From: Anaerolineales bacterium
Lineage (GTDB): Bacteria; Chloroflexota; Anaerolineae; 4572-78; J111
DNA: 21,963 bases
NCBI GenBank assembly: GCA_012032575.1
Contig: JAAUSP010000055.1
Coordinates: 1 to 21,963 of the forward strand
Reading direction: 5' to 3'
A program made the translations under genes and the position numbers. Below, piece after piece: positions 10,511 to 17,584 of the stretch. The notes beneath the pieces are model-generated. The model saw only the letters and a list, made by a program, of their open reading frames with translations, had not been told where the DNA came from and did no database searches. Position 1 is the stretch's first letter, and each line of letters opens with the position of its first letter.

Positions 10511-10669
10511 AGTAAGAAATTAGAAACAAGAAATTAGAAATTAGAGGTTTCGGGGGTCTTATTTCTAAATTCTTGATTTTTATAGGGCTTACGCAGTTGA
10601 TTGCTCGCAGGGGGTCTGCCCACAGGGAGTCTTCGGCTCTGACCCCCGACTGACGCGGGGCGCAGACCC
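10511..10669. repeat. Two stem-loop repeat elements in the glgM-glgE spacer
   Basis: First, AT-rich units (AAGAAATTAG, repeated at 10511-10545) are followed by the inverted TTTCTAAATTCTT (10562-10574); the same 13-mer occurs twice at 15122-15149. Second, a GC-rich segment has GGGTCTGC (10612-10619) pairing with GCAGACCC (10662-10669), and GGGGGTC (10610-10616) with an alternative partner GACCCCC (10641-10647). These could attenuate or process the transcript between the two genes. No reading frame of note lies in 10496-10697. Confidence 0.6.
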
Positions 10670-10697
10670 GCTTTGAGCTTGAACAGTGAAAACTTGC

Positions 10698-11899
10698 TCA
10701 GACGAGACTCTTGTACAACTCCAAAGTTTCCTGGGCAATGGCTTTCCAGCTAAAAACGTCCTCGGCCCGTTTGCGGCTGGCTGCACCCATGGCCGTCCGC
10801 AGCGAGTCATTGGCGACGATTTTATTGATGCTTTCGGCCAGGTCGCGGGCGAATTGGTCGGGGTTGACCGCTTCAAAGGGGCTTTCCTGCTGTTGTTCCA
10901 GTTCGACCAGATAGCCGGTTTCGCCCGGAATGATGATTTCCTTGATGCCGCCGACGGCGCTGCCGACCACCGGCGTGCCGCAAGCCATCGCTTCCAGGTT
11001 GATGATGCCAAACGGTTCATAAATGGAAGGGCAGCAGAACACGGCAGCGTGGGAATAGAGTTCGATTTTGGGTTTTTTGTCCACCCACTCCCGAATCCAG
11101 ATCACATTTTCTCGCCTGGCCTGGACCTGTTTGACCTTGTCTTCCATTTCCCGCCCTATTTCGGGCGTGTCGGGCTGCCCGGCGCACAGCACCACCTGCA
11201 CGTTGTCATCCAGATATTGAATGGCGTTGACCAGATGAATGATACCCTTTTGCCGGGTCACCCGGCCAAAAAGAGGACATAAGGCAGGTCCGGGTTGATG
11301 CCGTACTGTTGCAGGCTGTCGGCGCTGCTGACGGGCTGGAATTCATCGGTATCAATGCCGTTGTAAATGACCTTGATTTTGTCCTCGGTCACGTCAAACA
11401 GTTCCAGCACGTCTTCTTTCATCCCCTGCGAGACGGCAATAATGGCGTCGGCCATCTCCATGGCCGTTTTTTCAATCCAGGTGGACATATCATAGCCCCG
11501 GCCCAACTGCTCCCGTTTCCAGGGGCGGTGCGGTTCGAGTGAGTGGGTGGTGACGACCAGCGGAATGCCGTACCCCAGTTTAGCCAGGATGCCGCCGTAA
11601 TGGGTGTACCATGTATGACAGTGGACCACCTGGGCATCAATCGGATCGGCATTGAAGGCGATACAGTTGCTGAAGGCCGACAAAGGCGATTTGAGCTTGG
11701 GGTCGCTCTGCTCAAAGCTCTTTTTATCAAATTGATAGCCTTTGACGGTCAGGGTTTCTGCCTGGGCCGACTGGTCGCCAAAACAGCGCACATCCACCTC
11801 GATGAGCTTGGCTAACTCACGAGTCAAATACTCCACATGAATCCCGGCCCCACCGTAAATGTGCGGGGGGTATTCATTGGTGAGAAATAGGGCTTTCAT
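10698..11899 (-). CDS. glgM: GlgM-like GT4 glycogen synthase / maltose-1-phosphate-forming glucosyltransferase (frameshift mid-gene)
   Basis: The sequence resembles actinobacterial 'GlgA' (Rv1212c type), since shown to join ADP-glucose and glucose-1-phosphate into maltose-1-phosphate, the GlgE substrate. The N-terminal half (11258-11899) begins MKALFLTNEYPPHIYGGAG, has HTWYTHYGG and TTHSLEPHRPWKREQL, and ends prematurely at VLFLAG. The C-terminal half (10698-11261) starts TRQKGIIHL and has the GT4 E-x7-E motif YEPFGIINLE and GTPVVGSAVGG. One extra A in the A5 at 11268-11272 reads VLFFGRVTRQKG and gives a 400-residue protein, the usual size. AGGAGG five bases before ATG 11899 fixes the start. 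It is the first gene of the glucan cluster. Activity as a plain glycogen synthase is the main alternative. Confidence 0.88.
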
Positions 11900-11929
11900 C
11901 AGCGCCTCCTATTTGCCGACCCGGGGAAA

Positions 11930-11957
11930 TTAATAAGGTTTAGTTTTGAAGGGTCAA
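11930..11957 (-). promoter_or_regulatory. Possible promoter of the glgM-glgE-glgA operon
   Basis: On the minus strand TTGACC is followed by 16 bases and TATTAA, about 30 bases before the glgM start. The -10 matches only four of six positions. The remaining spacer up to 12192 shows no gene or clear signal. Confidence 0.35.
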
Positions 11958-12192
11958 TACCCTGGGATTGGTTGGCGGGCTGTGACTCGGGTGTTTGAGA
12001 ACGAGGCAGGGGGTCCGGCTAAGTCAAAGCCTGCGCACATCAGTGATGAGCAATTGATAATGTTGGTAATTCAAACGGAAGGCGATTGTACCACAGGTTA
12101 CAAACCCCGGCAAGTAAAGCGGCTGGTGTGACAAAACTCCTGTTAATAGACCGGGGGCCGTCGCCAGACATTTTCGTTGGGAAAATTCTCTC

Positions 12193-12851
12193 TTAAGCTG
12201 GCCCGGTTCGACAGCGGAAATACAAAATCTCGGTATCGAGGCGGGCGGCCAGGGCGAGACTGTGGGGCGTTTCGTGGCGTTCCGCACTTCTCGCTAACCA
12301 ACCTGATTGTATGTTTGCTGCCGGAAGCGTCCAGCCTACCCCTGTCAGCAGACGCTGCTCAGCCTCGCCTGGAAAATTGAGACAGTCAACTGTCGCTCGA
12401 TACCCGGCGTGAAGCCGACCCGTTGTCGCGCAGTACCAGACCAGCGTGGCAACATTGAACGTTGAACGTTGAATGTTGAACGTTAAATGTTCATCTCTGG
12501 GCGCGGCAAATATCAGGCATGGTTCACCGGCTGCTTGCAGCGCCCACACACCGGCTTGGGGGTGGCGAACGGCCTGATGCAGGTCGGTCAAAAAGTCGGT
12601 GAGCGTGGTCTCCTCCGGCCAGGTTTGGTCGAGGCGGGTGGCGCGGAGCAGGGCCAGTTCGGCGGCGGGCAGGAGATAGCCGGGGGCAATAACATCGCCC
12701 TGCCAAAAACTGCCCCATAGCGCCTCGTCTGCCTCCAGCAAATCCCCGGCAAACGGAGCGACGCCGGCCTGCTCAATCAACTGCGCCAGTTGGTCCGGGC
12801 TGGCTTTTTTGATTGAAGCATCAACTGGTTGAGCGTTTCATAAATAGACAT
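12193..12851 (-). CDS. Unrecognised protein, about 219 residues (frameshift near start)
   Basis: I do not recognise a family. The intact frame (12193-12780) contains EPCLIFAAPRDEH, an ATLVWYCATTGRLHAGYRA stretch and NFPGEAEQRLLTGVGW. Extending upstream, ATG 12849-12851 begins MSIYETLNQL in another frame. One extra C near 12819-12824 joins it to DASIKKASPDQLAQLIEQAG, a plausible helical N-terminus. The protein is rich in Ala/Leu, with no signal peptide or membrane helix, so it is probably cytoplasmic. A five-copy heptamer repeat (12455-12489) lies inside the gene and encodes the odd stretch HLTFNIQRSTFNVA. It is transcribed away from the peptide transporter and toward the glucan genes, 293 bases before glgM, so it could be a separate unit. 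Confidence 0.6.
12455..12489. repeat. Heptamer tandem repeat TTGAACG inside a coding region
   Basis: Five head-to-tail copies: TTGAACG, TTGAACG, TTGAATG, TTGAACG, TTAAATG. It lies within the unrecognised minus-strand gene. Seven is not a multiple of three, so a gain or loss of one unit would change the reading frame. Confidence 0.85.
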
Positions 12852-12855
12852 AAGC

Positions 12856-12916
12856 CGTCTTGCGTCTTACGTGTTGTGTCTTGCGTTAATTGACGGAACA
12901 CGTAACACGCAACACG
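12856..12916. repeat. Inverted degenerate repeat before the peptide transporter operon
   Basis: The left arm (12856-12887) is built of CGTCTTGCGT / CGTGTTGTGT units; the right arm (12897-12916) carries the complementary AACACGTAACACGCAACACG. It separates the divergent unrecognised gene and the transporter promoter. This is the same architecture as the spacers at 5214 and 15088 but with a different unit. Confidence 0.65.
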
Positions 12917-12973
12917 TCTCACTTATCCTACCACATCTCTGGCAGCTCGTAAAAGCCGCGTCTACATAAACGT

Positions 12974-13002
12974 TTGACTCTTTCCTCTTTTCCTCGTAAA
13001 AT
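12974..13002 (+). promoter_or_regulatory. Promoter of the peptide transporter operon
   Basis: TTGACT (12974-12979), a 17-base spacer and TAAAAT (12997-13002) form a good sigma-70 type promoter. The predicted start site near 13009 gives a leader of about 83 bases to the binding-protein gene at 13092. Confidence 0.7.
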
Positions 13003-13091
13003 ATTGTCTACTTTACTGCAAAAATCATTAATCTTAAAACGTTAAGTTAGGATCAGAGCTGATTTTTAGATTTAGAGAAGAAGAGAAGTTA

Positions 13092-14919
13092 ATGCGCTAT
13101 CAGAATCGTTTGATACCCCTCGTTATTATTTGTCTGATAAGTTTTAGCCTCGCTTGTGGGTTAGGTATCCCCATCCCCGGTTTTGGCCGCCAGGAGAGTA
13201 CCCCAACAGTTGATTTGGACGCCGATGCTGGCTCTACCAGCCCGAACGAAGAAAGTGGATCTGCCACCATCGGCGAAAGCCCAGCCACCCCGGCCCCGCT
13301 TTTGACAGAAGCCGCCGAGGACGCGCCCGCTTCAGCCCCAACGGAGGAAGCAGCCGATACGGGGGAGTTGGCCTCGAATCAGGCTCTTATCTTGCCCGGC
13401 GCAGAACCCACCACGCTTGACCCCCATCTGAGTGGAGACTCGATCTCCTCGGAATATATGGTCGAGATTTTTAGCGGGTTGACCACCTATGATCGCGACT
13501 TGAATCTGATCCCCGATTTGGCCGAAAGTTACGATATTTCGGCTGACGGGCTGGTTTACACTTTTAAGCTCAGAGATAACGCCGCCTTCCACGACGGCAA
13601 ACTGATCCGGGCTGAGGATTTCAAGTGGTCGTTTGAGCGTGCCTGCGACCCGGCCACCGGCTCTACTACCGCCGATACTTACATGGGCGATATTGTCGGC
13701 TGCCGGGATAAGTTACAGGGGCAAGCCCAGGAAGTCAAGGGCGTCGAAGTGGTGGATGATTTGACCCTCAAGCTAACCATTGACGAGCCGAAAGGCTTTT
13801 TCCTGGCCAAAATGAGTTATCCCACCGCTTACGTGCTTGACCGCGAGAACGTCGAAAACGGCGGCCCCAAATGGTTTGAGCAACCCAACGGCAGCGGCCC
13901 TTTCAAACTGGCCGAGTATGATCTGGAACAAGGCGGGATTGTTTTAGCGCGGAATGAAAATTTCTACGGCAGCCCCAAACCCACCCTGGAACAGGTGATT
14001 TTTTTTGATCAGCGCCCCCATCAACCCGATGACCGGATACGAGGAAGGCTTGAGTTCGCTGGGCGCGTCGGAAGGCGTCACCTATGATGCGGTCCCCATT
14101 GGGATCAATGATTTGAGCCGGGCGACCGACCCCAACAATCCTCTGAGCAAAGAATTTGAGTCGGCGGCGGCGCTGAGTGTCAATTATGTGGGCTTTAATG
14201 TTGAAAAACCGCCGTTTGATGACCCTAACGTTCGTCAGGCGCTCAATCTGGCTCTGGATAAACAGCGTATGGTCAAGCTGGTTTTTCAGGATACGGTGCC
14301 GGTAGCCAACGGGATTGTCCCTCCTGGCATGCCTGGCTATGAAAACCCCGATTTGAGCGACTATGAATTTGACCCGGAACGTGCCCTGGAATTGATTGCC
14401 GAGTCATCTTATGGCGATGTCACGGAACTGCCGGAAATTGTTTTGAATGTGCCAGGTGAGGGGAGTGCAGTCGGACCTATCGTCGAGACGATGGTTGAAT
14501 CCTACAAAACCAATCTGGGCCTGGAAATCTCGGTAGAGCAAACGCCCTGGCCTGAATTTCTGGCTGATTTGAGCCAACCCAATATGCCCTACCAGATGTT
14601 TTCGCTGGGCTGGGTAGCCGATTATCCTGATCCTCAAAACTTCCTGGAAGTTCTCTTCCACTCGACCAGCAGCCAAAATCACGGCGGCTACAGCAACCCG
14701 GAGGTAGATGGCCTGCTTGATAAAGCCAGGGGTACACAGGATATTGAAGAACGCTCGGCCCTGTATCAGCAAGCTGAACAAATCATTCTGGAAGATGCTG
14801 CCTGGATTCCGCTTTACTTTTCGGTGGAGAACTGGCTGGTCAAACCTTACGTGCGAGATTTCTGGATTCCGCCCCTCAAAGCGCCGAGATTCCAATACGT
14901 CTCTATTGCTGAGCATTAA
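13092..14919 (+). CDS. Peptide ABC transporter substrate-binding lipoprotein 1 (SBP_bac_5; frameshift mid-gene)
   Basis: A DppA/OppA-type binding protein, exported and lipid-anchored. The signal peptide ends in the lipobox SLAC (Cys22). A Pro/Ala/Glu/Thr-rich linker (about residues 30-95) follows, then the solute-binding domain with TLDPHLSGD, EYMVEIFSGLTTYDRD and LAESYDISADGLVYTFKLRD. The first frame runs 13092 to 14087 and loses similarity after LEQVIFF. The second continues from ISAPINPMTGYEEGL to the stop at 14919 and includes NYVGFNVEKPPFDDPNVRQA and FSLGWVADYPDPQNFLE. Removing one T from the T8 at 13999-14006 restores a 608-residue protein. A purine-rich AGAAGAGAAG precedes the ATG. It is first in the operon, directly after a good promoter. 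The ligand cannot be told from the sequence; di- or oligopeptides are most likely. Confidence 0.9.
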
Positions 14920-14973
14920 AGCAAAGTAGCAAGCGGCAAGGTAGCAATTTGTAAATAACAGGAGCTACGTAGT

Positions 14974-15063
14974 CATGTCATTTCGAGCGACGCGAAGCGT
15001 CCCTCAAAACTACGTTTGCAAGACGAGGTGTGAGGGATTTCTCCCTCCGGTCGAAATGACATG
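14974..15063. repeat. 90-bp palindromic element, REP/MITE-like
   Basis: The outer arms CATGTCATTTCGA (14974-14986) and TCGAAATGACATG (15051-15063) are a perfect 13-bp inverted repeat. Inside are nested stems CCCTCA/TGAGGG (15001-15006 with 15031-15036) and an alternative GAGGGA/TCCCTC (15032-15037 with 15042-15047). No open frame spans it. TCATTTCGA...TCGAAATGA ends are familiar from dispersed palindromes in many bacterial genomes. It splits binding protein 1 from the ATPase genes. Confidence 0.75.
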
Positions 15064-15087
15064 CCAAGCTGACCGAGTAACCCCTGT

Positions 15088-15159
15088 AAATAAGAAAATA
15101 GAAATTGCAGGTTGCTTTTTATTTCTAAATTCTTATTTCTAAATTCTTAATTCTTATTT
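15088..15159. repeat. AT-rich inverted degenerate repeat before oppD
   Basis: The left arm AAATAAGAAAATAGAAATT (15088-15106) faces a right arm with two copies of TTTCTAAATTCTT (15122-15134, 15137-15149). The same 13-mer occurs in the glgM-glgE spacer at 10562. It ends directly before the oppD ribosome site. Confidence 0.7.
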
Positions 15160-15175
15160 GAGAGGATAACAGCGC

Positions 15176-16187
15176 ATGCCCACCCTGTTGGAGGTAAAAA
15201 GACCTGGAAACCCAATTTTTCACCCAGGATGGCGTGGTTCACGCCGTGAATGGGATCAGTTACAGCTTGAACGAAGGGGAGACCTTGGGTATTGTCGGCG
15301 AGAGCGGTTCCGGCAAAAGTGTGGGCGTTATGTCGCTGATCCGGCTCATTCCCTCGCCCCCCGGCAAAATTGTGGCCGGCCAGGTTATTTTCGACGGGCA
15401 GGATTTACTGAAACTGAACGACGATGAAATCCGGGCCATTCGCGGCAACAAAATTGCCATGATCTTTCAAGATCCCATGACTTCGCTCAACCCCGTGTTG
15501 ACTATTAGCCGCCAGATTGGCGAGGCGTTGGAACTTCACCTGGGGATGGATAAAAAGCAGGCCCGCGAGCGCACGATTGAATTACTGGAACTGGTCGGTA
15601 TTCCTTCGGCCAAAGACCGCCTGAATAACTACCCGCACCAATTCTCCGGGGGTATGCGCCAACGGGTCATGATCGCGATGGGTCTTTCCTGCAACCCTCA
15701 GCTCCTCATCGCCGATGAGCCGACCACCGCGCTCGACGTGACCATCCAGGCCCAAATTATTGATTTGGTCAAACGCCTGCGCGATGAAATTGGCATGGCC
15801 ATTATCTGGATTACCCACGATTTGGGCGTCGTCGCCGGGCTGGCCAACCGGGTGATTGTGATGTACGCCGGCTGCATTGTCGAAGAAGCGCCGGTCAGAG
15901 AGTTGTACCAAAATCCGCGCCACCCCTACACCCTGGGGCTGCTTGGCTCGCTGCCGCGCCTGGATGCCGACCGGCCTGAAAAGCTGAACTCCATCGAAGG
16001 GTTGCCGCCTGATTTAATCAATTACCCCAAAGGCTGTCCTTTTCACGCCCGCTGTAACTATCGGATTGACATTTGCGCCCACGAAGCGCCGCCGCTCAAA
16101 ACGGTGGGGGTTGGACACAAAGCGGCCTGTCACGTGGATATTAGCGTGGCTCAACCGACCACCGAACACCCATACCAGGAAGCGTAA
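15176..16187 (+). CDS. oppD: Peptide ABC transporter ATP-binding protein D (frameshift near start)
   Basis: One of two ATPases powering peptide uptake. Numbered on the repaired protein, Walker A GESGSGKS is at 41-48. The Q-loop [11 protein letters not shown], the signature FSGGMRQRV and Walker [13 protein letters not shown] follow. The C-terminal oligopeptide-transporter extension carries [17 protein letters not shown], whose cysteines resemble the iron-sulphur site of DppD-type subunits. ATG 15176 has AGAGG ten bases upstream and encodes MPTLLEVK, but then the frame is lost. Removing one A from the A5 at 15196-15200 reads [20 protein letters not shown] and continues in the long frame (which is open from a GTG at 15234) to give 336 residues, the family size. 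It is followed by oppF after a hairpin. Confidence 0.93.
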
Positions 16188-16190
16188 TAG

Positions 16191-16240
16191 AGAGATTGGA
16201 GATTAGAGATGATTAAATCTCCAATCTCTAGTTTTATTTT
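16191..16240 (+). terminator. Hairpin with T-rich tail between oppD and oppF
   Basis: The 14-bp perfect stem AGAGATTGGAGATT/AATCTCCAATCTCT (16191-16204 with 16216-16229) starts three bases after the oppD stop and is followed by AGTTTTATTTT. It is shaped like an intrinsic terminator but lies inside the operon, so it may attenuate or stabilise the transcript. The stem is AT-rich, so termination may be partial. Confidence 0.55.
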
Positions 16241-16264
16241 AATTCCACCAGGGGAAGATGAGAG

Positions 16265-17296
16265 ATGACAACAACGAACGGCAAACAGAAAAATGATGTC
16301 CTCCTGCGGGTGAAAAACCTGAAAATGTATTTCCCCATTACCCAGGGCATCATCTTTCAGCGTCACATTGGCGATATTAAAGCCGTAGATGGCTTAAATT
16401 TTGAGGTAAAACGGGGCGAAACGTTGGGCCTGGTGGGTGAAAGTGGCTGCGGCAAAAGCACCACCGGTCGGGCCATTCTCCAGCTTTACCGGCCTACCGA
16501 CGGCTCTGTCCAGTTTGAAAATACCGAGTTGACTTCCCTTAAAGGCGAGGCCATGCGCAAAATGCGCCGTAATATGCAGATGATCTTTCAGGACCCCTAC
16601 GCTTCGCTCAACCCCCGGATGACGGTTGGTAATATTGTCGGTGAACCTCTGGAAGTGCATAATATCTCCCGCAGCGGTAAAGAACGCCGCGAGCGGGTCA
16701 AAGAACTGCTGGAAGTGGTGGGCTTGAACCCTTACTTTATCAACCGCTATCCCCACGAATTTTCCGGCGGACAGCGCCAGCGTATCGGGATTGCCCGCGC
16801 CCTGGCCGTCCAGCCCGATTTTATTGTGTGCGATGAACCCATCTCCGCGCTTGACGTGTCTATTCAGGCCCAGGTAATCAACCTGCTGGAAAAACTGCAA
16901 GAAGAGTTTAACCTCACCTATCTGTTTATTGCTCACGATCTGGCCGTGGTGCGCCACATCAGCAACCGCGTGGCGGTGATGTATCTGGGCAAGATCATGG
17001 AACTGACCGACCGGGACACCCTCTATCGCAACCCCCTCCATCCCTACACCCAGGCCCTGCTCTCAGCCGTACCCATCCCCGATCCGGTGGCCGAAGCTGA
17101 GCGCGAAAAACGGCGCGTCATTCTGCAAGGTGATGTGCCCAGCCCGGCCAATCCCCCCAAAGGTTGTAACTTCTGTACCCGCTGTCCGGCCCGCGAGCGG
17201 GTGATGAAAGAACAGGGCATTGATTGTGCGCTGGTTGAACCTGAATATAAAGAGGCTCAATCAGACCATTGGGTGGCCTGTCATTTGTATAATTGA
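16265..17296 (+). CDS. oppF: Peptide ABC transporter ATP-binding protein F
   Basis: The second ATPase of the peptide importer, 343 residues and uninterrupted. Walker [10 protein letters not shown] is at 58-66, the Q-loop glutamine is Q109 in [12 protein letters not shown], the signature FSGGQRQR is at about 166-173, and Walker B FIVCDEP is at about 186-192, followed by the H-loop IAHD. The C-terminal extension has [11 protein letters not shown], the cysteine cluster typical of OppF/DppF. A purine-rich AGGGGAAG precedes the start. An ATG seven bases upstream (16258) is in another frame. It pairs with oppD to form the nucleotide-binding heterodimer on permeases B and C encoded downstream. Confidence 0.96.
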   Translation: MTTTNGKQKNDVLLRVKNLKMYFPITQGIIFQRHIGDIKAVDGLNFEVKRGETLGLVGESGCGKSTTGRAILQLYRPTDGSVQFENTELTSLKGEAMRKMRRNMQMIFQDPYASLNPRMTVGNIVGEPLEVHNISRSGKERRERVKELLEVVGLNPYFINRYPHEFSGGQRQRIGIARALAVQPDFIVCDEPISALDVSIQAQVINLLEKLQEEFNLTYLFIAHDLAVVRHISNRVAVMYLGKIMELTDRDTLYRNPLHPYTQALLSAVPIPDPVAEAEREKRRVILQGDVPSPANPPKGCNFCTRCPARERVMKEQGIDCALVEPEYKEAQSDHWVACHLYN

Positions 17297-17373
17297 TTGG
17301 CGCCAACATGGGTTGACCTTAATTGATTATAAGTGCTTGATTATTTGCTTAACGTGTCATGTGTCCTGCTAAA

Positions 17374-17391
17374 TAGTGATATTTATCACTA
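17374..17391. promoter_or_regulatory. Crp/Fnr-type operator dyad before binding protein 2
   Basis: A perfect dyad TAGTGA-N6-TCACTA, identical in both half-sites and spacing to 6699-6716. Its centre is about 42.5 bases before the start site predicted from the TATACT at 17413, which is the class II activator position, where it would replace a poor -35 element. No T-run follows, so it is unlikely to be the oppF terminator. The region 17297-17584 has no gene. Confidence 0.5.
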
Positions 17392-17412
17392 AACTGGGTG
17401 GTCTTTGTGGTT

Positions 17413-17418
17413 TATACT
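17413..17418 (+). promoter_or_regulatory. -10 element of an activator-dependent promoter for binding protein 2
   Basis: TATACT matches five of six consensus bases. No -35 hexamer stands at 16-18 bases upstream; that place is taken by the Crp/Fnr-type dyad. This fits a promoter needing an activator. The leader to 17585 would be about 160 bases. Confidence 0.4.
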
Positions 17419-17443
17419 CAATAAACCTGGAAGGGAGGTGACG

Positions 17444-17520
17444 TTATAAAACGTAAAGCGTAAAACGTAAACCTCAACCCCATTCTATTTGATCGTTACG
17501 AATTACGACTTACGAATTCC
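17444..17520. repeat. Inverted degenerate repeat in the leader of binding protein 2
   Basis: The left arm has AAAACGTAAAGCGTAAAACG units (17444-17473). The right arm has CGTTACGAATTACGACTTACG units (17494-17514). Pairing is imperfect, but the arms share TTACG/CGTAA units. It lies between the inferred start site and the coding region. Confidence 0.55.
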
Positions 17521-17584
17521 ACTCCAACTTAAACTTAATATCTTTGACGGTGAATAAATTTAGCGCATCAGGAGGAGAAAACAC

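Noticed and set aside
11946..12131. Small open frame of 61 codons between glgM and the unknown gene
   Set aside because: No ribosome site or family likeness, and it lies in a short spacer between minus-strand genes.
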